DNA of 53,162 nucleotides from Verrucomicrobiota bacterium. GTDB lineage: Bacteria; Verrucomicrobiota; Lentisphaeria; JABSQK01; JAJFLO01. The stretch spans positions 1 through 53,162 of the forward strand of contig JAJFLO010000181.1 of assembly GCA_021772675.1 (NCBI GenBank), given 5' to 3'. Position 1 is the first letter of the stretch, and every line of letters begins with the position of its first letter. The notes below the pieces were generated by a model. That model saw only the letters and a list, made by a program, of their open reading frames with translations, was not told where the DNA came from and did no database searches. The position numbers and the translations under genes were made by a program. Of this stretch, positions 24,688 through 32,512 are shown piece after piece.

Positions 24688-27600
24688 ATGGATAAAAATC
24701 ATAAAGAATTGAGTTCTCCCTCCGGTCTTCTGGACCGGATCATCCACTTCTGTCTGTATAACAAACTTGTTGTTTTTCTTTTTACTGTTTTTGTTATCAT
24801 TTCCGGTATTATGGTGGCGCCGTTTGATTGGGATATTGATCAACTTCCAAGAAATCCAGTGCCAGTTGACGCTATTCCTGATATTGGTGAAAATCAACAG
24901 ATTGTCTTCACCGAATGGATGGGGAGATCTCCACAGGATGTAGAAGATCAGGTTGGTTACCCATTAACGGTTGCAATGCTGGGGATACCGGGTGTCAAGA
25001 CGGTTCGCAGCTACTCTCTCTTTGGCTTCTCAATGATTTATATCATTTTCGAAGAAGACATTGAGTTTTACTGGTCTCGCTCCCGAATTCTGGAGAAGCT
25101 CAGTAGCCTTCCCGTAGATAGTCTGCCTCAAGGGGTAAAACCCGCATTAGGGCCGGATGCAACCGCGCTTGGGCAAATATATTGGTATACGCTTGAAGGA
25201 CGGGACGAAGATGGAAACCCCGCAGGTGGTTGGGATTTACATGAGTTACGTTCTGTACAGGATTGGTATGTACGTTACGCGTTGCAATCCGTTAGTGGGG
25301 TAAGTGAAGTTGCATCTATTGGAGGATTTGTACAGGAATACCAGATTGACGTCGATCCTGATGCGATGCGTGCACATAATGTCAAGTTAGATGAGGTGTT
25401 TACCGCTGTAAAAACCTCAAACATCGATGTTGGTGCTCGTACTATCGAAGTTAATCGGGTTGAGTATATCATCCGAGGATTAGGGTTTATAGAAAGTCTC
25501 AAAGATATCGAAAATTCGGTCATCAAAGTTAATGACAATGTACCGATTTTTATTAGAAATGTCGCCAATGTTAATCTTGGTCCCGCATTAAGACGAGGTG
25601 TATTGGATAAGGGAGGCGCTGAAACTGTCGGGGGTGTGGTTGTTGTTCGTTATGGCGAGAATCCATTGGCAACAATCAAAGATGTGAAGAATAAGATTAA
25701 TCAAATCTCTCCCGGTCTCCCGGAAAAAATAGTCATAGACTATGGAAAGGTTAACAAAGACGATGTCATCTCATTTGCTGAATCTAAGGGGTTTCAGGCA
25801 TATTCTGGCACTGAACTAAATCAAGAAGAATGGATAAAATGGGCAAAGAATAATCCCAAAGAAAAAAGACCAGCTTGGTTAACATTAAGTAAAATTCACA
25901 TCATTCCTTTTTATGACCGGTCGGGACTGATAAATGAAACACTGGGGACACTCAATACCGCGCTAACAGAGGAGATATTAGTTACCCTCATTGTTATCAT
26001 AATAATGCTTATGCATTTTCGGAGTTCTTTGATTATTGCGGGCACCTTACCATTAGCTGTCCTATTGTGTTTTATTGCCATGAAATTATTTCATGTGGAT
26101 GCAAATATCGTGGCGTTGTCGGGTATTGCTATAGCAATAGGGACAATCGTAGACATGGGAGTTATTGTTTGTGAAAATATAATTAAGCATCTAAATGCAG
26201 CAAATTCCGAAGACAACACGATTAAGATTGTTTTTCAGGCCACTCGTGAAGTTGGCGGCGCTGTATTAACAGCAGTTATGACGACGATTGTGAGTTTTCT
26301 TCCTGTATTTACCATGATTGGTGCAGAGGGAAAGTTGTTTAGACCACTGGCATTCACAAAAACATTTGCACTTTTAGCCTCGGTTGTTATTGCTCTTACC
26401 ATCGTTCCGGCCTTAGCACATACGTTATTTACATTTCGGATTTCATCAAAAAAGGTTCGGCAATGGGTACTTATTTGTTTGCTGATAGGTGGTTTTATGA
26501 TCGCAGTATTATACTCCGCCTGGATCGGTGCCTTGATCTCCATTTTTTCCTTGTATCATCTTCTTTCAAAATTTTTCAATGAAACCATGAATCGATGGAT
26601 ATTCAGAGTTGTGAATGTAGTGGCTGCATTAATGGTGTGCATCATCCTAACCCGGCATTGGCTGCCTTTGGGCCCGGCTTATGGTTTTATGTCAAATGCT
26701 GCCGTAGTGGTGGGGCCAATCATATTACTGCTGTTATGCTTTGCCTTGTTTATGAAATTTTACGGAAGAATTCTCAGATGGTGTCTTCGTAACAAAATTC
26801 TTTTCCTCAGTATGCCCTCGTTTGTTGTTGTCGTCGGATTAGTTGCCTGGTTGGGATTTGGTAAGGTATTTATGTGGATGCCCGAGGTGTCGAAGAATAG
26901 TTCTTCTTTTCAAAAAATAGCTATGCGATTCCCAGGGTTAGGTAAAGAATTTATGCCATCACTGGACGAGGGTTCGTATCTTTATATGCCAACAACAATG
27001 CCGCATGCATCAATCGGGGAGGCGTTGGATATATTACAAAAACAGGATATGGCGTTCAATGCAATACCGGAAATAGAGTCCGCTGTCGGTAAAATCGGTC
27101 GCGCTGAAACGCCTCTTGATCCGGCGCCGATTTCCATGATTGAGACGGTTATAAACTATAAACCGGAATATCTGATCGATAAAGATGGAAAGCGTCTACG
27201 GTTTAAGTTTGACGCAAGCCCGAATGACCATTTTCGTGATGAACACGGAAAGCCCTTGTCTGCAAATGATGGTGAATCTTATTATGTGAAGGGAATGTTT
27301 GTTCGTGATAGTAATAATAACCTGATTCCCGATAATAACGGTATGCCTTTTCGGCATTGGCGGCCTTCGCTTAATCCAGACATCAACAGTAACCGATCGG
27401 CATGGGCTGGAATTCAAAAGCCGGAGGACATATGGGCGGAAATTGTTAAAGCAGGAAAAATCCCAGGCGCAACATCCGCTCCCAAACTCCAACCCATCGC
27501 AGCACGAATTGTTATGCTGCAAAGTGGCATGCGTGCACCAATGGGTATAAAAGTAAAAGGTCCAGATCTTGAGACCATTGAAAAGGTCGGATTGCAAATA

Positions 27601-28716
27601 GAACGTTATCTGAAAGACGTCCCAAGTGTCGAAGCTGCGGCTGTTATTGCTGATCGCATTGTGGGCAAACCCTATATTGAAATCGAAATTGACCGGGAAG
27701 CAATTGCTCGTTACGGCATACCCATACGTAAAGTTCAGGACGTTATAGAAATCGGTATTGGCGGGCGCCGAATAACAACGACCGTTGAAGGGAGAGAACG
27801 CTATCCTGTTCGCGTACGTTATATGCGTGAACTTCGAGATCAAATTGAGACACTTGGACGAATCCTGGTGCCGGCGCCATCCGGAGAACAAATCCCGTTA
27901 TCTCAATTATCCAAAATGATTTATACCCGTGGGCCGCAGGTCATAAAAAGTGAAGACACGTTTTTGATTGGATATGTGTTGTTTGATATGAAGCCGGGGT
28001 ATGCCGAGGTTGACGTTGTTGAGGAATGCGAACGTTATCTTCAGCAGAAAATCGATACTGGTGAATTTGTTCGGCCACCTGGTGTTGAATTAACGTTTGC
28101 CGGGAATTATGAAAATCAACTTCGAGCTCAGAAAACGCTTTCGCTGGTTCTGCCACTTGCTCTGTTTATCATATTTTTAATTCTCTATTTTCAGTTCAAA
28201 TCGATTCCCACAACACTGCTGGTTTTCTCAGGAATTATCGTGGCCTGGGCAGGCGGATTTATTCTAATCTGGTGTTATGGACAGGAATGGTTTCTGAATA
28301 TATCTCTATTTGACACGTCACTACGCGACCTTTTTCAGATAAAACCAATCAATCTGAGTGTTGCTGTCTGGGTTGGCTTTTTGGCATTATTTGGTATTGC
28401 GACTGATGATGGTGTTGTGATGACAACTTATCTGAATCAAGGGTTCTTTAATAAACAATTTGGCTCAATAGATGAAATTCGAACAGCAGTATGCGACGGC
28501 GCTCTTCGACGTGTTCAGCCATGTTTAATCACCACGGCGACAACACTATTAGCCCTGTTACCCGTATTAACATCAACCGGGCGGGGATCAGATATCATGG
28601 TACCGATGGCCATCCCTTCTTTCGGTGGGATGTTAATCGCCCTAATGACCATGTTTGTTGTTCCGGTGTTATATTGTTTAATGAAAGAAGTTAGTTTTCA
28701 ATTCAAGGAAAGTTAA
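24688..28716 (+). CDS. cusA: CusA/CzcA-type heavy-metal RND efflux pump
   Basis: At 1342 residues this is longer than most CusA proteins (about 1050). The RND landmarks are present: first membrane helix (30-48), PVDAIPDIGENQQIV, EDQVGYPLTVAMLGIPGVK, the TM4 proton-relay region IAIAIGTIVDMGVIVCENI with Asp and Glu, EFMPSLDEGSYLYMPTTMP in the second half, and the last helices with GIATDDGVVM. Extra length comes from inserts near residues 360-400 and 830-930. CusA exports Cu(I)/Ag(I) from periplasm and cytoplasm using the proton gradient. Its adaptor CusB and channel CusC lie at 8.1-12.4 kb; the defence island separates them. The promoter now driving cusA is not evident and may come from the RAYT region. 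Confidence 0.93.
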   Translation: MDKNHKELSSPSGLLDRIIHFCLYNKLVVFLFTVFVIISGIMVAPFDWDIDQLPRNPVPVDAIPDIGENQQIVFTEWMGRSPQDVEDQVGYPLTVAMLGIPGVKTVRSYSLFGFSMIYIIFEEDIEFYWSRSRILEKLSSLPVDSLPQGVKPALGPDATALGQIYWYTLEGRDEDGNPAGGWDLHELRSVQDWYVRYALQSVSGVSEVASIGGFVQEYQIDVDPDAMRAHNVKLDEVFTAVKTSNIDVGARTIEVNRVEYIIRGLGFIESLKDIENSVIKVNDNVPIFIRNVANVNLGPALRRGVLDKGGAETVGGVVVVRYGENPLATIKDVKNKINQISPGLPEKIVIDYGKVNKDDVISFAESKGFQAYSGTELNQEEWIKWAKNNPKEKRPAWLTLSKIHIIPFYDRSGLINETLGTLNTALTEEILVTLIVIIIMLMHFRSSLIIAGTLPLAVLLCFIAMKLFHVDANIVALSGIAIAIGTIVDMGVIVCENIIKHLNAANSEDNTIKIVFQATREVGGAVLTAVMTTIVSFLPVFTMIGAEGKLFRPLAFTKTFALLASVVIALTIVPALAHTLFTFRISSKKVRQWVLICLLIGGFMIAVLYSAWIGALISIFSLYHLLSKFFNETMNRWIFRVVNVVAALMVCIILTRHWLPLGPAYGFMSNAAVVVGPIILLLLCFALFMKFYGRILRWCLRNKILFLSMPSFVVVVGLVAWLGFGKVFMWMPEVSKNSSSFQKIAMRFPGLGKEFMPSLDEGSYLYMPTTMPHASIGEALDILQKQDMAFNAIPEIESAVGKIGRAETPLDPAPISMIETVINYKPEYLIDKDGKRLRFKFDASPNDHFRDEHGKPLSANDGESYYVKGMFVRDSNNNLIPDNNGMPFRHWRPSLNPDINSNRSAWAGIQKPEDIWAEIVKAGKIPGATSAPKLQPIAARIVMLQSGMRAPMGIKVKGPDLETIEKVGLQIERYLKDVPSVEAAAVIADRIVGKPYIEIEIDREAIARYGIPIRKVQDVIEIGIGGRRITTTVEGRERYPVRVRYMRELRDQIETLGRILVPAPSGEQIPLSQLSKMIYTRGPQVIKSEDTFLIGYVLFDMKPGYAEVDVVEECERYLQQKIDTGEFVRPPGVELTFAGNYENQLRAQKTLSLVLPLALFIIFLILYFQFKSIPTTLLVFSGIIVAWAGGFILIWCYGQEWFLNISLFDTSLRDLFQIKPINLSVAVWVGFLALFGIATDDGVVMTTYLNQGFFNKQFGSIDEIRTAVCDGALRRVQPCLITTATTLLALLPVLTSTGRGSDIMVPMAIPSFGGMLIALMTMFVVPVLYCLMKEVSFQFKES

Positions 28717-28718
28717 AA

Positions 28719-28772
28719 ATGAAATATGCTTTTACAATAGCGATAATAGGGTCTGCTTTGAGGCCTTGCTGA
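28719..28772 (+). pseudogene. Truncated start of an exported protein directly after cusA
   Basis: An AAGGA ribosome binding site (28706-28710) precedes ATG 28719, two bases after the cusA stop. The frame reads MKYAFTIAIIGSA, the beginning of a signal peptide, then ALRPC and a stop. This looks like the 5' end of a gene whose body has been lost; in this position metal chaperones or a YHS protein are common. The next 200 bases contain no continuation in any frame that I can recognise. Confidence 0.45.
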
Positions 28773-28905
28773 ATTATAAACAAAACTTTGATTTCTGGTA
28801 ATGTGGTAGACACTGTCTCATAATTGCAATTAAAGTACAAGGTTTCGTAGGCGCAGTCTTCTCCTAGCCCGTCCGATTCTTGGTATCGCTTAATTGAATG
28901 AAAAA

Positions 28906-28954
28906 CCTGAAACCTGAAACCTGAAACCTGAAACCTGAAACCTGAAACCTGAAA
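28906..28954. repeat. Seven tandem copies of CCTGAAA
   Basis: Seven exact 7-bp units without spacers, ending 25 bases before the next gene's start. The unit contains no stop-free coding context and looks like a slippage-prone minisatellite. It could vary spacing upstream of the gene at 28980. It is not a CRISPR array because there are no spacers. Confidence 0.85.
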
Positions 28955-28979
28955 TCCATAAGTTTAAGAGGAGATTGAT

Positions 28980-29231
28980 ATGTCTGATATTGTTAAAATG
29001 ACACTTTATGGCGGTCCCTGTGACGGGGAAGTCATCGAAATCCATAAAGATAATCTGAAAATCAAGCCGCAAATTAATATAAAGAAGGAAGAAGGGGTGA
29101 TATTTACCTATGGTCTCGATAATAATAACCAATTTGTCTGGCTTCCTAATCCGGATGACCCGAAGGTTGCTCGAGGCTGGTATGTTTGCGATGATGATGG
29201 CAACGTTATATCTGAAGAAAAAAAATGCTGA
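28980..29231 (+). CDS. Small conserved-looking protein; reading frame probably continues to 29289
   Basis: A good ribosome binding site (AGGAGA) precedes the ATG. The 83-residue product contains LYGGPCDGEVIEI near the start and WYVCDDDGNVI near the end, the layout of many small uncharacterised proteins with a GGP-DG motif, often found in phage or accessory DNA. At 29218-29225 there is a run of eight A just before the stop. Dropping one A gives the continuation SEEKNAEDAMRKLDEFNDDS, ending with TAA at 29287-29289, which reads like a genuine tail. Either the genome or the assembly carries a homopolymer indel. Function unknown. Confidence 0.6.
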   Translation: MSDIVKMTLYGGPCDGEVIEIHKDNLKIKPQINIKKEEGVIFTYGLDNNNQFVWLPNPDDPKVARGWYVCDDDGNVISEEKKC

Positions 29232-29370
29232 AGATGCGATGCGAAAACTTGATGAATTCAACGACGATTCAGAACGTTGGAAATATTAATTTTTGAAACA
29301 GTGCTAATTATACTTTTAAGGTATGGCTATTTTGACCTATTGTTCCAAATAGCCTTGACTGTTTTGGAGT

Positions 29371-30531
29371 ATGGGGTATAATAGCCGTATGCGTTATTTG
29401 TTTCCATATATAATGAAAGATCTGAAAGAAAAGATGGTATTTGTCGGTGGCCCCAGACAGGTCGGGAAGACGACATTGGCTAAAGATGTTCTTAAGCGAA
29501 TTGATGTATCAGGTCGATATTTCAATTGGGATTTCGATGAAGATAGGCAGGATATTATAAATAGACGATGGAGTAAAAAAGATTCTCTGCTTGTTTTTGA
29601 TGAATTGCATAAATTTCCCAAATGGAAAAACTGGATAAAAGGTCTCTTTGACGTATACAGGGATGTTCATTCATTTCTAGTGACTGGATCGGCCCGTTTG
29701 GATGTCTATCGTCGGGGAGGTGATTCTCTTTTGGGGAGATATCATTACTGGCGTCTACATCCTTTTACGCTTGATGAAATACCTGATAATCTGACTGGCG
29801 AAGAGGCATTTCAACGTTTAATGACGATCGGAGGTTTTCCTGAACCATTTTTATCTGGGGATGAGACGTTTGCACGTCGATGGCGCCGAGAGCGGTTTGA
29901 TCGTGTGTTACGCGAGGACATAAGGGATTTAGAACCTGTGCGTAATATACAACAACTAAGTTTGTTTCTTGATATGTTGCGAAGTCGGGTCGGCGGTTTG
30001 GTCACTCTTTCAAATATAGCAGCAGATATTCAAGTCGCGCCGAAAACGGTAAAAGCCTGGCTGGAGGTTTTAGAACGGATGTATCTTGTATTCAGCGTTC
30101 GCCCCTATACAACCTCAATTCCCCGGGCAGTATTAAAGCCACCAAAAGTGTATTTTTTCGACAATGCTGATGTCATCGGAGATGAGGGCGCGACATTTGA
30201 GAATTTGATTGCCACATCGTTACTCAAGCGGATCAATTTTCTTGAAGACCGGGATGGTTATCGTTATCAATTGCGATACATAAGGGACAAAGAAGGTCGG
30301 GAGATTGACTTTGCTGTTATAAGAGAAAACCAACTGGAAGAATTAATAGAGGTAAAGCTATCCGATGAAACGATTTCCCGTTCATTATCTTATTATACCA
30401 AACGACTCAAACCTGAAAAATCAACACAAATTGTGGCTAATCTAAACCACCCCTATGATTGCGATGGAATTGTCGTTACAAATCCACTTACTTACTTTCG
30501 TGACTGGCATTGGGATGAGTCTTGTCCATAG
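29371..30531 (+). CDS. AAA_14/DUF4143-type ATP-binding protein
   Basis: The 386-residue protein has Walker A GGPRQVGKTT (26-35), a Walker B LLVFDELHK (about 73-81) and the sensor-like LVTGSARLD, all in an AAA_14 domain. It continues with the winged-helix/DUF4143 part, where SNIAADIQVAPKTVKAWLEVLERMYLVF is typical, and ends with EIDFAVIRENQLEELIEVKLSD, a PD-(D/E)xK-like restriction-fold segment. These proteins are abundant in accessory regions and their role is not established. The start at 29371 is not certain; M7 at 29389 is equally possible. It stands alone with no obvious partner. Confidence 0.85.
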   Translation: MGYNSRMRYLFPYIMKDLKEKMVFVGGPRQVGKTTLAKDVLKRIDVSGRYFNWDFDEDRQDIINRRWSKKDSLLVFDELHKFPKWKNWIKGLFDVYRDVHSFLVTGSARLDVYRRGGDSLLGRYHYWRLHPFTLDEIPDNLTGEEAFQRLMTIGGFPEPFLSGDETFARRWRRERFDRVLREDIRDLEPVRNIQQLSLFLDMLRSRVGGLVTLSNIAADIQVAPKTVKAWLEVLERMYLVFSVRPYTTSIPRAVLKPPKVYFFDNADVIGDEGATFENLIATSLLKRINFLEDRDGYRYQLRYIRDKEGREIDFAVIRENQLEELIEVKLSDETISRSLSYYTKRLKPEKSTQIVANLNHPYDCDGIVVTNPLTYFRDWHWDESCP

Positions 30532-30623
30532 CTATGTGTGGTTGGCGTAGCCCGCTTTTCTCGCACTGTCAAGTCCAGATATAGGTTGACATATTAAAAC
30601 TTATAAACCTAAAGGACCTGACG

Positions 30624-30695
30624 ATGATAAGAGAAGTTATACATTATGGTGAATCCTTCAAATTGAACGTCATTGGAGAAATTGAATCCGGTTAA
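30624..30695 (+). pseudogene. Possible N-terminal remnant of an IS3-type transposase OrfA
   Basis: A ribosome binding site AAAGGA (about 30611-30616) precedes an ATG. The 23 codons include HYGESFKLNVIGEIESG, which resembles the opening of helix-turn-helix OrfA proteins of IS3-like elements (SFKLKVVREIE-type). It stops at a TAA that abuts the end of the minus-strand BNR gene. No other IS sequence is visible, so if real only the edge of the element survives. Confidence 0.3.
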
Positions 30696-31898
30696 TTAAA
30701 GTGATGACATTTCCCAACTACTTTTGCCATCTTTTTTCTCCGTCCAGAATATATAGAATGTATCCGCAATAGAAACGATACGGGGATATTCGGTCTCATG
30801 GCCTGGAAGGGAAATGCGACGGGCTTTGGACCAGGTGTCGCCATTATTAGATGACATGGATGTGAAAACTGCAGATTCGGTTTCAATAAATTCATTCCAA
30901 ACGGCCGTGATAAATCCTTTGCTATTTATTGCAATATCCCCTTGTTTTGCTTTTGAGTTTCCTAATTTTTTAGGGGATTGCCACGTGCTTCCGCCGTTTT
31001 TTGATTTTAAGTAGTAAAATCCCTGGGAATCTTGATTGCCTGTCCAGACAACGGAGTGAAGTTCATTGCTCTCATTCGTTTGTTTAATTGCGAGTCCGCC
31101 TCCGACGTGTGGACAGCCAGTAAATGCCCAGTCAAACTCACCAACCCGGTTGGATCGGTTCCATGTTCCATCCGGGAGTAATGAGGCAATAGCCATGTCT
31201 CTTGGATTCACATCTCTGTAAAGTACGTGTAACGATCCATCGTCAGATTGCTGGATGGTATTCCAGCAACATTCACATGTTTCACCATCAATTGTCTGAT
31301 TTGGTTCCCAATTTTTTCCGAAATCCGTGGATTGTGCATATCGTAACCCGCGTTTGTTATTTCGATTATCCAACCAGACAATGTGGAAGCGGCCATTTTG
31401 ATCTGCTGTTATATCAACAAACCCCTGTCCATCCTCGACATTTGAATCGGCTGGTCGTCCTCCCGGTTGCCATGATTTTCCGCCATCATGTGAAATGGAG
31501 GTGACCAGTGGACCGCTGCCAAAACGTCCTTTGCCTGGCTTTGTCCAGGCGGCAATTATATTGTCTCCTGAAACACAAAGCTGTGGGTCCATGGCTCGAC
31601 GAGCACCTTTTACAGGTTCTTCATTCCGGTCAACTCTAATAGGTTCGGACCAAGATTTTCCTTTATCTGTAGACCGTCTGTGGTAGAGCTTGCTATTGCT
31701 TTCAGAAGATGTTTTTCCAATTAACAAATCTAAATTTCCCTGGTTTACATAGACATCAAGACTTGTTGTCTCTCCTAGTTGCCGATGCGTATTCCTATTT
31801 TTTCTATTTTTATTTTGCGAATTGGCGCTGGTTGAGATTAGCGCAGCAAATGCAAAACAAGTGATTTGTATACAAATTATCTGATTTATTTTTTTCAT
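30696..31898 (-). CDS. Exported BNR-repeat (sialidase-like fold) protein with CxCC signature, paralogue 1
   Basis: A 400-residue exported beta-propeller. After the signal peptide (1-27) at least five Asp-box (BNR) motifs of the form S-x-D-x-G-x-x-W occur (STDKGKSW, SHDGGKSW, STDFGKNW, SKNGGSTW, SSNNGDTW). No convincing sialidase active site (Arg triad, FRIP) is seen, so an enzyme name is not justified. It shares with the two paralogues at 41806 and 43331 the block TCECCWNT, then YRDVNPRDMA and FDWAFTGCPHVGGG, a conserved set of four Cys and one His well placed to bind a metal. It is the last gene of the minus-strand block, 2 nt after the His-rich periplasmic gene. Function unknown; copper or haem handling is inferred from context. 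Confidence 0.75.
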   Translation of the reverse strand: MKKINQIICIQITCFAFAALISTSANSQNKNRKNRNTHRQLGETTSLDVYVNQGNLDLLIGKTSSESNSKLYHRRSTDKGKSWSEPIRVDRNEEPVKGARRAMDPQLCVSGDNIIAAWTKPGKGRFGSGPLVTSISHDGGKSWQPGGRPADSNVEDGQGFVDITADQNGRFHIVWLDNRNNKRGLRYAQSTDFGKNWEPNQTIDGETCECCWNTIQQSDDGSLHVLYRDVNPRDMAIASLLPDGTWNRSNRVGEFDWAFTGCPHVGGGLAIKQTNESNELHSVVWTGNQDSQGFYYLKSKNGGSTWQSPKKLGNSKAKQGDIAINSKGFITAVWNEFIETESAVFTSMSSNNGDTWSKARRISLPGHETEYPRIVSIADTFYIFWTEKKDGKSSWEMSSL

Positions 31899-31900
31899 GA

Positions 31901-32431
31901 TTAGTGGTTATGTGGGGTTAGGGTTAACATAGAGGAGCGGTATTTTTTCCTGTTATTTACAAATGAAACAATCACGGAAGATTGAAAATTCTTTCCCATA
32001 AGCCAGTTTGAATCAATATTTGATTCACCAGGATATATAAAATAATTTGTGGAGTTGTTGCGAGTAGTTGAGTTGCCATCTTCATCTTCATTTTTTTTAC
32101 TATTACGGACCTTTAATTCGATTGTTTTCATTGATTTGTCGATGAACGCTATCTTTATTGATGTTGTAAGTGGCAGGTCAAATGGTTGTGTGCATTTTGG
32201 ATCTTTTGCAAACCATATTTCTAAATCACCTTTGTCATCATGTAGTTTGAGTTCCAGGTAACCAGCTGTTAATGCACCAATTTTACTAAATGGCGCGATT
32301 ATACCATCATGAGGCCCGCGATTACCAGGATCTGCTTCACCATGGTCTACGCCGCCGTGAGCAAAGGTGTTGTGAGTGATGAGTAGTGTGATCAGATAAA
32401 GAAGGTTTTTAATATTTAATTTTTGATTCAT
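31901..32431 (-). CDS. His-rich periplasmic protein, probably metal-binding
   Basis: A signal peptide (to about residue 24, cleaving after TFA) leads directly to HGGVDHGEADPGNRGPHDG, a His/Asp-rich N-terminus that could bind metal. The rest (residues 40-176) looks like an all-beta domain (AGYLELKLHDDKGDLEIWF, SIKIAFIDK, TIELKVRN) ending in LTLTPHNH. The same His-plus-beta design appears in small periplasmic proteins beside metal efflux genes, but I cannot name the family. It lies between the HmuS/CobN-type gene and BNR paralogue 1, and a perfect hairpin (32461-32500) separates it from the former. Confidence 0.6.
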   Translation of the reverse strand: MNQKLNIKNLLYLITLLITHNTFAHGGVDHGEADPGNRGPHDGIIAPFSKIGALTAGYLELKLHDDKGDLEIWFAKDPKCTQPFDLPLTTSIKIAFIDKSMKTIELKVRNSKKNEDEDGNSTTRNNSTNYFIYPGESNIDSNWLMGKNFQSSVIVSFVNNRKKYRSSMLTLTPHNH

Positions 32432-32460
32432 GATTATTCATCCTATAATTTTAGATTTTA

Positions 32461-32500
32461 ATAGTTTGGAGTTCCGCCTTATGGCGGAACTCCAAACTAT
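32461..32500. repeat. REP-like perfect hairpin
   Basis: Perfect 18-bp arms (ATAGTTTGGAGTTCCGCC and its complement) around a 4-base loop, placed 12 bases beyond the chelatase gene stop on the minus strand. The core (GGAGTTCCGCC...) is the same kind of sequence as in the hairpins at 37435-37499 and 50356-50468. It may act as an mRNA-stabilising or partial termination structure between hmuS-like and downstream genes; no T run follows on the minus strand. Confidence 0.75.
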
Positions 32501-32512
32501 CTTAAAACAGTC

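Noticed and set aside
27196-27891. 231-residue antisense frame inside cusA
   Set aside because: Shadow of a confidently identified gene.
28906-28954. CRISPR-like repeat array
   Set aside because: Seven 7-bp units with no spacers; a simple tandem repeat.
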